From: Gonapodya sp. JEL0774
Taxonomy: Eukaryota; Monoblepharomycota; Monoblepharidomycetes; Monoblepharidales; Gonapodyaceae
Length of the DNA: 26,999 bases
Assembly: GCA_027604505.1 (NCBI GenBank)
Contig: JADIIX010000039.1
Coordinates: forward strand, 1 to 26,999
Direction of reading: 5' to 3'
The notes under the pieces are model-generated. The model did not search any database and was not told where the DNA came from. It was given only the letters and a program-made list of their open reading frames with translations. How positions within the stretch are numbered: position 1 is the first letter of the stretch; every line of letters begins with the position of its first letter. The translations under genes were made by a program, and so were the position numbers. This document shows positions 1-8,836 of the stretch, one piece after another.

Positions 1-1306
1 CAGCCCATGGACTACTGGATGGTTGGATTATATTTTGGTCAAGCATGTCTTTGACTTCTTTAGCCATTGCAGGGCGCTCACAAAAGGCTGTGCGACGTGG
101 AGGAACCGTAATAGGTGGATGGTCTCCTGTATCAATGCGATGGCAGATCGTGGGCGCAAACCCTGGTGTCTCTTTGTCAGAGAATACATCAGAATATTGC
201 TCGTGCAACACCCAGGAGAGATAGTTTTGCTCCTGCATTGACAGGTCGGCTGTCTTTGCAAGGTCGAGCCCTTCAATTGGGGTCTTCGGGACATATGGTG
301 TGTCGTTGCTCTGTTGGTTTACTTCCTTGCAAATCTCCTCCAGAGATTTCCGAGGGGGTTTGATAGGAGACAGGGTTAGGTCGTCTGTCTGTTCTCTCAG
401 AGTCATCAAATTGAACTGGGATGACAGGTGGGGCTCTGCCATTGCCACTGGTGTTCCTTTCAGCAATTTGAGTGGACTTGCTGTAAGATTGGACAGAAGG
501 ACTCTGGTGCAACCAGGTGCGACCTTTACTACGCCTTGGGCACAGAGTACTCCAAGTTTGACAGACGTAGCAGGGTGGGGTTTTACAAAGAAGTTGCCGT
601 GGGATTGGCGTTTCGGCACCAGATATTGTACATCACAAAGCGTTGCTGCGTACTGTGGTATTGTTGTTGGTTTGGACAAAACAAGGTCTGTCCAGGGATG
701 TTGAACAGTGCCCATCTGAATATGGATACGGGTGCGATCTCCCAGTTGGTTGTTGGAGTCTTTGCACACTATCCATCCTTCGTCATGGTCAACTACAGCT
801 CGGCAGATGCGAAGGAAGTCAACTCCTAGGAGGACAGAATGGGGAAGGTTTTCAATCACAGCTACCCGTAGGGCCTTGGTGACCCCCGCAACTGTGACAG
901 GTAGGAGAACACAACTGAGTGGCACTAACAATTGGCCATTGCCAACTGTTATAGGGTTCATGTTCCAAGAATCTAGTTGAATAGATCCGAAGTGCTGGCG
1001 GTAAAACGATGCACTGATGGCAGAAAGTGCAGCTCCGGAATCTTGTATGATTGGAACATTATGTAAGTGGCCAATGCTTCCACGCATTGTTGCAGCAATC
1101 CAGACAGCAGCGTAGTCTGGTGCTTCTCTGTTGTTATGTAAGCCGCGCAGCTTCTGCATGATCTCTTGCTGAGATTGCGAGTAATCAATAACATCCCTTT
1201 TCGGTGGAGCCACAGGGAATGCTCCACGTGGGGCAGCATTTGCTGATAGCAGGGTGGGCTCTTGCGTGTTGGTGTCTAGGGACACACGGGAAAACACATA
1301 GGTAAG
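1..1306 (-). CDS. Ty3/gypsy Pol fragment: retropepsin plus N-terminal reverse transcriptase (partial)
   Basis: An open frame of about 435 codons runs from just after a TAG at 1307-1309 to the left edge without a stop. Its first in-frame ATG is at 1159. The catalytic Asp of the aspartic protease (QDSGAALS) is encoded at about 1042-1040. About 80 residues later comes LLGVDFL, the second conserved retropepsin motif. After a linker, the frame reads into a typical gypsy RT start: HRIDTGDHPPI, VPPRR, then a helix ending KDMLDQNIIQPSSSPWA at base 1-2. Retropepsin cleaves the Gag-Pol precursor and RT copies the element RNA in virus-like particles. The protease uses DSG rather than the commoner DTG, which is an accepted variant. 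The frame is cut by the window, so RNase H and integrase cannot be assessed. Confidence 0.88.
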
Positions 1307-1309
1307 CTA

Positions 1310-1997
1310 GCTGTAAGGAAGGGGACACACTGAGAGAGGGACCATTGCAGCCATGGGCCAGAAAAGGGGTAGCTAAGCCCTTTCCCAACCGATGACTGCC
1401 TCAAGACAGCTCCCACAGTAACGTACGCGCTGATGTGAAGTCCAGGGAATGATCCACTTATACGCAACGCACCAGGCCTTAGAGGTCACTGTAGTACGGC
1501 AAGGGACATTAACCACTGAATCCTTGACAACAAGTCGCATTGCCTTTCGAGCAACTACGCTTGGCGGGTGAGCGTTGCCGCCAGTCGGTACGCTACTGGA
1601 TATCCGTCTATCACATTCTCCGTAATGCGCGCAGTAGTCCGGTGGTGGTGCGCAGACGCCACGGGATCCTACCCTTGGCCGCGTCTTTGGGCTAGCCAAC
1701 CATCAGGCAATAGGGGACTCCCTCCACCCAACATTGCACACGATAGCTTCTCGGTGGTTTCACTCCACAACCGAAGGCCACCCGAAGGCAACCAACCGTC
1801 AGGCAATAGGGGACTCCCTCCACCCAACATTGCACACGAGGGCATCTCGACGGTTTCACTCCGCAATCGAAGGCCAGCCAATCCTGACTCTGCACGTGGG
1901 GTGAGCGTTGCCCACTGCAGAGGTTGGACTACATACGGACATTATTCGGTTTTCCGGTCTACTCTCAGTGTGTATTGGTTAGTCATGGCTAGGTTAG
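1310..1997 (-). other. Spacer between Gag and Pol of the retroelement
   Basis: This 690 bp stretch separates the Gag stop from the Pol frame. In intact gypsy elements the two overlap or abut. The minus strand has a 108-codon open segment at 1373-1699 rich in Cys and basic residues, which I do not recognise. The interval also contains a two-copy 96 bp tandem repeat (1697-1884). It may be an insertion, a lineage-specific linker domain in a shifted frame, or decayed Gag-Pol sequence. I see no recognisable promoter or RNA gene. Confidence 0.5.
1697..1884. repeat. Two-copy 96 bp tandem repeat inside the retroelement
   Basis: Unit 1 starts at 1697 and unit 2 at 1793, a period of 96 bp. Both contain the shared block GGCAATAGGGGACTCCCTCC followed by ACCCAACATTGCACACGA, with scattered substitutions in the second half. 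The period is a multiple of three, so the repeat preserves frame on both strands. Translation on the minus strand gives two similar units (QCWVEGVPYCL). Confidence 0.9.
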
Positions 1998-2755
1998 TTA
2001 ATTCTCACTTTCGTTGGTATCTAATGGGGCGTGGTGTTCCGACTCGTATTCGTACTGGTCCTCCTGTGACCAATAGTCACCCAATTCCTCTTGGTTTGGA
2101 AGGGTTTCGTCAATTGCCATATTTAGGAGGTGTTGACGCCCTCTCATGGCATATCCTCCTCTCCCCCTTTGTGTGTTAGAACGATTGAAACGCTGGGGAG
2201 GGGGTTGCGCTGCACGTCGTCGGGCGTCAGCCTCGATGGCCATGCGAGCGTGTTCTGGGAGGATGTAGTTGGTACTTGGGAAAAAACCCGGTGGAAGATC
2301 ATTGAAATAGCGGACAAACAAGCGTACGTTGGGTTTTACAGCAAGGGGAGCTTTGGCGCATGAGCGCTCCCAATGTCCACGCTCGAAGCAATTGCAGCAC
2401 ACTTGGTTGGGCACAATTGCTGGAGCTGGCGCTGGTGGTGTCGGTTGGTCGACGCCAGAAGCGGTACCGAGCGGTAGCAAGTCCTGTTGCGTACGCGCAG
2501 GGCGAGCAGCTGAAGGATACTGCTGGGGATATGGTCGGTACATGTTTTGTTGAACCCTTGATGAATTTACAGGGTTCCAACGGCCAGACCCTGTTACACG
2601 CCCCCCTGAACCACTAGCTCCTTGGACGTGGCTCTCTCCAACACCAACACCAGTTCGCCGTATTGATTCTGTGTTCTTGCCACGCCTTCCTACGTCTGCG
2701 CAGCACCTGGTGGGTGGGGGACTGCGGACCTAGGGTAATGCCGTATTCTTATTTC
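1998..2755 (-). CDS. Retrotransposon Gag-like fragment with CCHC zinc knuckle
   Basis: The frame is open from after a TAA at about 2757 to the stop at 1998 (about 252 codons); the first in-frame ATG is at 2543. About 50 residues after that Met comes CCNCFERGHWERSC, a C-x2-C-x4-H-x4-C nucleic-acid-binding knuckle. It is preceded by a Pro/Gln-rich stretch and followed by Arg/Gly-rich sequence and an acidic C-terminus rich in Glu, Asp and Tyr. Such knuckles bind element RNA during packaging. The capsid part expected N-terminal to the knuckle is mostly missing, because only about 100 codons precede it, so this is a truncated or 5'-decayed gag. It lies upstream of, and on the same strand as, the Pol fragment. 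Confidence 0.75.
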
Positions 2756-2756
2756 T

Positions 2757-3136
2757 TAGCCGTAGACTTCTTAGCTTAAATGTCAATAAACATTGAGTTA
2801 TCAGCATTACTATGTAATTGCTCAGTGTGCTTTGTTGAGGTCGCACTAGTGTGGTTGCTCGATCACCTGACTTCAGATATGCAGCTGCTATTACTGCTAA
2901 ATATGCTGAATACAAGCACGCTTACGAGAGAAAACTGAGGTGGAAGGATCTTCTTTAAAATGTTAAATACTCCAAATCATCTGGTGAATTGAATTCAATG
3001 TTTGTCGTTTCAAATGTCGGAGCTCTGCAGAGTTCAGCTCTAAAGCACTGGCCTCTGTGGAGTACTCTGTGAATGCTTTACTTTGTCTCCAGAGTTGGTA
3101 CAAAGCTGGATTTATGTAAAACTGAAATTTCAGTAT
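2757..3136. other. Gene-poor flank of the retroelement
   Basis: I see no convincing gene here. A short plus-strand open segment (2839-2958) translates to a protein-like string (for example FRYAAAITAKYAEYKHAYER) but has no start or partner exons. It could be a fragment of an older coding sequence. The region may hold the 5' LTR of the retroelement, but I could not define LTR ends. Confidence 0.35.
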
Positions 3137-3345
3137 AGTGACTCAAAATTGACTCGAAATTGACTCGACTCAACTAACATTTTGCTCTCTTGGCTCGAAT
3201 CAAACTCGGCTCAATGCAGTTTGAAATCAAATCAAACTTGACTCAGGTTCCTCTAACTCGACCTTGGCTTGACTCGAGGACCTCCAAAATCGGCTCAGCT
3301 CGACTTCTCTGGGCTCAACTCGACTTGACTCCACTCGTAGATGCT
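3137..3345. repeat. Degenerate short repeat based on GACTCGA / GACTTGA
   Basis: About 200 bp contain more than a dozen near-copies of the heptamers GACTCGA, AACTCGA, GGCTCGA and GACTTGA with irregular spacing, for example GACTCGAAATTGACTCGACT near 3150 and CTCAACTCGACTTGACTCC near 3317. It looks like an old degenerated minisatellite. No gene is visible inside it. Confidence 0.75.
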
Positions 3346-3563
3346 TTACGTGAGGCAGAACTTCATGAGACCCTCTGTATCTCAGCCCAATTGCTTCACA
3401 AGAGACATTACTACAAATTTGTAAAGAGAATGAGCTGCACTGGATATGTTATACTTTGGTTTTTAGATCCATGTTGAGATTTACAGTGGCTCAGCAATAA
3501 AGCGCCGTGAGTAGTGGAGTGTTTGAGGGGTAGCATATCCTAAAAGTTCTTTGAACACAAAAT
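3346..3563. other. 3' flank of the Clr2-like gene
   Basis: This AT-rich stretch lies between the degenerate repeat and the stop codon of the minus-strand Clr2-like gene and presumably includes that gene's 3' UTR. No other gene is visible. Confidence 0.4.
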
Positions 3564-6308
3564 CTACCCAGCAAGAGTTACTTGCACTTGCTTGGCCTCT
3601 GAGTAGAATAATTCTAAGGAAGTGTCAATTCCAACTGTTATCAGGTGCTGGTTGAAAGTTGTTATGCTCATCTTCAGCTGAGTGAGCACTCCTGCAAGAT
3701 TTGAATGTTGAAATTCCTTCAGAGCAGCAGGAACAATAGAATTATTCTGAGCCTTAAGTGTTGACTCTAGAAAACTGAACCCTTGAATTGTGCCTCTAAC
3801 AAGATCATTTGGAGTCTCAAGGCTTGACAGATCTAGTTTTACAATCCAACCTGAAGATCGATCAATGACTGGCAATATTGGATCAAAGGTGCTCTCTCGC
3901 CATTGGTGCTGATAAATAGGCTTTGCAATTGTTGAAGACTTGGGATGCAAGTATGCATCAGCTTCTGGAGCTACATAGTTGTGTGAACATTGAGTGTTGG
4001 ATGCTGCGTGTCTGTTGTCCAGCTTTTTCCTGAAACGACTGCATACTGTGCTATCTACTGAAGGTAAATCACATAAGACACACTGTTGATGTAATGAGTT
4101 GGGTTCATAAAAATTCACAGGCAAGCATTCAAACAACAGAAAAAACTTGTAGTTACCAAATTGTACAGAGAGCCAACCACAATACAACTTTGACAAAACA
4201 GAATCTGTCATTGCACAAGAATTCCTCAAGAAATCTTTCCTTGCAAGTGGTATTTCATAAACTTCCTCCTGAAGCTGCCACTTCCATTGCTTAACTTCCC
4301 ATGTAAGGAGAAATAATGCTCCACGAAGCACACAGCAGGAAGGATCTGTTGAGTCCTCAGTACTACAATTGCCATTTGGCAACATAATAGTAATCTCCCC
4401 AACAGTCAAGACTTTCAAAACTCCTTCACTAGGAGGAATGGCCGATAAGATAACAGAACAGCCTGGCCTTATAACCTCTGCTCCAATTACTAGAACTTTC
4501 TGCATGGCCAATCCTTCATCCTTCATGGAAGTTGCTATCTTTGTGTGTGTAACACATACATTCTTTATTGACCACCTCCTCCCAGAAAGGAGAACAAGAT
4601 TGCCTAGGGATTTTAGCTGAATGTGATTTAAACAGCCTTTGAAAACAGAAAAAAGCTGCTGAACTCTTCCATGATAAGTTTCCACCACAGGCTGTTCAGC
4701 AAATTGCAGAAGCTGATGTAAACTAAAAGGCTCTTGTGTGTACTCTAGAGGGCAGCCAAGAAATGGATCTGTGGAGTTCTGAAGGATGGCAAAGGGCACC
4801 AAGTTCTCTTGACTCATTTTGACCAATTCCACTTCAGCATTAGTGGTTCCTTTTCCAATATCTAATCCACCTGGTGGGTCCAGAAGCTGCACCATGTAAT
4901 GTGCCACTGCAACACTTGCAAGAACTGTTCGAATAACCCTGGCAGGCCACAAGAAACACCATCCATGCACTCCAAATATTAGATGTGGTGAGCCATTAGA
5001 CTTTGCATGCACATGGATTTGCCTATTCCAATCAGATATCCTTTTGAGAAGATGGCTGCCAGAACCAAAAAATTGCTGGGGGCTGCTGTTAAGTTGTAAA
5101 GTGTGAGTGGTCTGATCTGGTGGAACAAGGCTCTGAGCAACATCATGAACAGTCTGAAAATTTGCTGATACAACTTGAACTGGAATAAATATCATATCAC
5201 CAGAGCTGAACCAAAAGAGCAGAAATCAAGTACAGATAAGCTAATGGCCAAAATAATAGTATCTCCAAACTAAAACTTACGTGAACTCAGACCGGGCTTG
5301 CAGGATATGGCCCCAAGCAGGAGCCATAGGTGCAACTGCTAGAAATACATGCCAAAATCATGAAGCAGATCCCATTGGTAACCATCATCATATTTCAAAG
5401 CAAATCACTCACATGGTACTGTGCTAATAGTGTGCATGGAAGCACTTTGCACTTGGTGCTGTGAAGTGCTGTTTTTGGTGGTTGCTGGAGGTGTTGAACG
5501 TAATTGTTTCTCAGAGTTTCCACTGCTAAGTTCCAAGTAATTGTGAAACTTCTTGCTTTCATGCTCTGGTGCTCCAGTGCTCTCATTCATTTCCAGTGGT
5601 GGCAATTTCCTTTTATTGGAAAGAAGTTGATTAGACACCTTCAATGATTTGGGTTTCTGTAAATTGATGCCCTTATTTCCACAAAATCGACATGCACATG
5701 GAGGAACATCACTTGGAAATGTTGCATCAGAGTCAGTGTTGTTCGTAGCTTTTGAAGTAGCAACAAGCCATTGTAGATGTGGTAGAAACTCAGCAGGGGA
5801 GCGATAAAAGGAAGAGGAAGACTTGGGATGCCCTGCCAGGTAGGCGTCAAGCCGCGCAGGAAGGCCTGAAACAGAGTCAATTGGCAGTTTGGTTGGCTGT
5901 TGAGATTGTACTTCAGAACAGGGAGTGATAGAGTTGTTGGCGAGAGCAAAAGTATAGACAAATATCACTCACATTTTGGCTCCCAGGTAGGCGTAAAAAT
6001 GTGCATGTACAGTGAGTAACCAGAGGGAAAGTCAGCAAGCGTGTACTGAACATCCGGCTGCCTTGGACCTAAAGTGAGTTTCTCTCATCAATACAGCACA
6101 GCTGTTCACATGAATTGCATAGCTCACCTTCGGCAATACTGTCCCCAAGCTTGCTCATCCAATCTCGGTGACGGTGGGAACCCGTCAGCTCTTCATAACA
6201 GTTGAGTTTCCCGTTTCCGTCGCCGGTCCGCGGTGTTTGAGAGTATGGCTTGTGCGTTGGAACACCGTCAGAGAACGATGGAGCTGGAATGAGAATGGTT
6301 TTGGGCAT
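3564..6308 (-). CDS. Clr2-like transcription-silencing protein (SHREC-type heterochromatin factor)
   Basis: Five exons: 6308-6128, 6068-5973, 5865-5413, 5338-5281, 5205-3564, giving 2430 nt and 809 aa. All introns are GT-AG and phases match. The start is ATG at 6308 (MPKTILIPAP). Joining the exons restores the Clr2 N-terminal domain: a SDGVPTHKP motif near residue 12, then WMSKLGDSIA, LADFPSGYSLY, RLDAYLAGHP (97-106), FYRSPAEFLPHLQWL (112-126) and a CACRFC cysteine pair (149-154). Exon 4 to exon 5 gives SEFTSGDMIFIP, resembling the beginning of the second, BAH-like Clr2 domain. In fission yeast Clr2 is a subunit of the SHREC deacetylase/remodeller that silences heterochromatin. The long last exon (residues 263-809) is poorly conserved and I recognise little in it. 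The family assignment rests mainly on the N-terminal domain. Confidence 0.78.
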
Positions 6309-6452
6309 TGCGAAGAATGGAGGCAGAACGTCGAGGCGCGGGCAGTTCGAAAGATGAGGATGAGAGTGAGTGCTTTGAGGAGAGCGCGAACCACCGCGCA
6401 AAGGTGATGCTTGAATTTGCGAGAGTGAGCGATTCTGATTCAATGAAAGGAG

Positions 6453-6695
6453 GGATGTGTCTCTGATGGTGGTGCACTGCTCCCCCGCCCGACAGCCCCA
6501 CTTCCTCGAACCCACAAGCGTCGCTGGAGGAGCTCACATGGATCAATCAATTTTAATAGAGTAAGGTGTTGATAAAAACGATGTGAGCTCCTCTCATCGT
6601 CAACGGATGTGTCTCTGATCGTGGTGCACCGCTCCCCCCTCGACAGCCCCACTTCCACCAACCCACAAGCGTCCCTGGAGGAGCTCACATGGATC
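6453..6695. repeat. Direct repeat pair of about 92 bp with internal inverted repeat
   Basis: Copy 1 spans 6453-6544 and copy 2 spans 6605-6695. Both run from GGATGTGTCTCTGAT to GGAGGAGCTCACATGGATC with about ten differences. The 60 bp between them contains ATGTGAGCTCCTC (6581-6593), the exact reverse complement of GAGGAGCTCACAT at 6527-6539, so copy 1 ends in a 13 bp inverted repeat with a 41 bp loop. The block lies 145-390 bp upstream of the Clr2-like start codon and could be a small duplicated promoter element or a miniature transposon remnant. Confidence 0.85.
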
Positions 6696-6910
6696 GCTCT
6701 ACTAAATATCGCTCAACCCCCACTCAATCGACTTTGCGTACCAACGGAAAGCAATGAAACGTCGATGAATGACTCGTATGTGCAGACCGTAATTGCGGCA
6801 AGTTGGCTGGGAGCAGAAATGAAATACACATAGTCTTGTCTTCCTCCATGAGCACATGCATCTTTGACAAAGCCTTGACGCCAAATATTGATAAATACAT
6901 GCACAGTGTT

Positions 6911-7670
6911 TTAACTTTTACCAATGTCTATTCTGGAGTTCCCGTCTACCCACTTTCTTCGAGCCTGCTCAAGCATTAAAAGCTTGCGATCACGAAGGTT
7001 CTTTGCACGACCTTCGGGGGTGTCTGTCCATTGCCGTGGTGGAGGGTTTGCCACAATCTGCTCTATCTCGTCCTTCCTTATACTCTGCAATGCAGCCAGA
7101 GTTGTTGAGGGATGAGACGCGGAGGGTACAGCTCCTGTTTCTCCAGCTGATGCTTGAGCAGGGCTCACTGCCTTTGGGAACAATTATCCATTACGCCAGA
7201 TACAAAGTTTGCAATCGCTTGCCATGTGGCATACCTGTATCCGTCCGTTCAGAATATTCTCCACCGTTTGTTCAACACTCCCCGTTCGACTGAGGTCCAG
7301 CTCTATCGAGGCAGAAGGGATATTTGGAAAAAGTCTCGCTACCGTGTCAATCTTCTCGCGGCTAACCAAGTGTCTTCTAGTTGTGGCAAGGAGCGCTGGC
7401 GAACGAGTACTAGTGGAAGAGGATCCGTCGGAGTCTGAAGTCCACGCCCCCCAGGTGGACAGTGGCATGATTATATAGAGACAGATAGATTGTGATATGC
7501 ACAAGGTTCGATTGATCGAATACAGTTATGGGCACATGGGAGGGAGGTTCAGCGGTGTGGTGAGAGGGAAGATCGCCGAACATCTGAAGATGCGGAAACG
7601 CACTTGAGAAGATGAACTTGTAGGTAGCGAATAATGCGATCAGCAGAATAGCGAGCGAGAACGTGTCCAT
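6911..7670 (-). CDS. CUE-domain ER membrane protein, Cue1-like
   Basis: Three exons: 7670-7604, 7434-7235, 7171-6911, giving 528 nt and 175 aa; phases match. The start ATG at 7670 has A at -3 and G at +4. Residues 4-21 form an N-terminal membrane anchor (SLAILLIALFATYKFIF). Residues about 43-88 are a CUE domain: LVSREKIDTVARLFPNIP carries the FP motif, and VEQTVENIL the closing dileucine-like helix. The C-terminus has PPPRQW and a basic helix RAKNLRDRKLLMLEQARRKW, like the E2-binding region of yeast Cue1. Cue1 recruits the ubiquitin-conjugating enzyme Ubc7 to the ER for ER-associated degradation. The first intron (169 nt) is the least certain junction. The second uses acceptor CCCAAAG at 7172. 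Confidence 0.75.
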
Positions 7671-7773
7671 TGTTGTCCGGTTATGGCATGTACACCAGTC
7701 TATACCTAGCTGTCCTCAGTTCGTGCGCTTTGTGGAGCAGCTGACCAGGTTTCACAAACGCTCGCTGAGCGAC
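7671..7773. promoter_or_regulatory. Short divergent promoter between Cue1-like and Yippee genes
   Basis: Only 103 bp separate the two start codons, so this interval must contain both 5' UTRs or a bidirectional promoter. I see no clear TATA box. Confidence 0.55.
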
Positions 7774-8677
7774 ATGGGCAAAGGTGATACCGTGCAGTGA
7801 GGAGTCGAGATAGCGGGCTCTTTTCACCTGTTTTTGTTCGTGCTTAAGTCTCTGCAGTGTTCCAAACCTACCTCAACTCGGAGAGGGTCTAGTGAGTGAT
7901 GGATGGAGCTATCACCTGAAATCAAAACTGTCTGTAGACCTGTGAACGGTCAACAGCACCTGTGCCTCTTGCCATGCCCATCTTGCGAGTCACGAAGATC
8001 TTATGTCTAAGGTGAGCGCTGTTAGTTGATTCGTTGGCGCGACCAGTGGATTTGGATGGACGGTTTACTCACCAGTTCTCGGCTTTAATAAGGCATTCAC
8101 GGGTCGGCATGGTCGTGCTTTTCTATTCAAGTACGTTGACAATGTCACTCTGGGCCAGAAAGAGGATCGTGTGTTGATAACTGGGCTCCATTCAGTGTGC
8201 GAGTGAGTCTTCCATTGACGACTGTCGACTAAATATTCCTCCCTTCGATGTGACTAATATGCATCCTTGGAGTGATTAGTATTCACTGTAATGTGTGCCA
8301 AACAGTTGTCGGAGTAAGTGCGGTAGGGACTGCTGCTCCGGTGAACAGCTTTACTGATTTGAACTGCGTTGCATCTTACAGTGGAAATACGTGAGTCACA
8401 CGACAATAATCAATCAATGAACACTTGTATCGAGCATTGTTTTCGTTCGAAAACCAGCTTTACGCGTTTCAGGAGAGTCAAAAGTACAAGGAAGGTGCGT
8501 GATGCGGTGACTCTCGTGGGTGACATAATTATCTAATCGGAAACCTATGGAAACTGCCAGGGAAGTTTGTCGTGAGCAAAAGCTGTCGCGTAAGCTTTTG
8601 TAACTGTCACCGTTGAGTACATTGTTCGCAATCAGGTTGAGAAAACTCGCATGTCAAAAGACACCAACTGGTCATGA
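7774..8677 (+). CDS. Yippee-like zinc-binding protein, nine exons with micro-exons
   Basis: Exons: 7774-7783, 7858-7891, 7957-8011, 8093-8202, 8280-8313, 8382-8390, 8458-8494, 8561-8571, 8636-8677. They sum to 342 nt, encode 113 aa and end in TGA. All introns are GT-AG. The protein matches the Yippee fold along its length: YTCASCHAHLA (C17, C20), SKAFTGRHGRAFLF, NVTLG, ITGLHSVCDIHCNVC (C73, C76), VVGWKY, SQKYKEGKFVVEK. The four Cys form the single zinc site. Exon 6 is only nine bases and encodes Trp-Lys-Tyr of the invariant GWKY. Exon 1 encodes three codons plus one base and exon 8 has 11 bases. Yippee proteins are small, highly conserved, nucleus- or centrosome-associated in animals, and related to cereblon and Mis18. 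The fungal role is unknown. The TGA at 8614 would give a longer exon 8, but the chosen splice restores the family C-terminus. Confidence 0.9.
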
Positions 8678-8836
8678 AGACGCGTCAGCGGTGTGGGGCC
8701 TAATCAGTTCATTGGTTCGAGAATTTTTCCGCTGCATCGGGGCAAACCAATCTTATGTACATATCAAAGTTCCTATAACCTCTAATTGTCAAAATAATGC
8801 TTGCTTTTTCAATGCACAAAGTCTATCTCCACTCCT
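8678..8836. other. Convergent intergenic region
   Basis: 159 bp separate the stop codons of the Yippee gene (+) and the kinase gene (-). It should contain both 3' ends. No gene is visible. Confidence 0.5.

Larger units (their letters stand above)
1..2755 (-). mobile_element. Decayed Ty3/gypsy LTR retrotransposon, left part cut by window edge
   Basis: The minus strand carries, in order, a Gag-like segment with a CCHC zinc knuckle, a retropepsin with a DSGA active site and an LLGVDF flap-like motif, and the first part of a reverse transcriptase ending in the SSSPWA signature. This Gag-protease-RT order is that of Ty3/gypsy (Metaviridae-type) elements. The rest of RT, RNase H and integrase would lie left of base 1. 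I could not identify an LTR, target-site duplication or primer-binding site at the right side. Gag and pol are in separate frames with a 690 bp spacer, and Gag lacks an obvious N-terminal start, so the copy is probably not autonomous. The pol frame itself is unbroken over 1.3 kb, which suggests a fairly recent insertion. Confidence 0.85.

Noticed and set aside
2839-2958. Protein-like plus-strand segment (FRYAAAITAKYAEYKHAYER)
   Set aside because: Only about 40 codons, bounded by stops, without splice partners; could be a relic but cannot be assigned.
8614-8616. TGA as end of the Yippee gene, with an unspliced exon 8
   Set aside because: It keeps the frame but yields a non-conserved tail; splicing 8571 to 8636 restores the family-typical EKxRM-like C-terminus.
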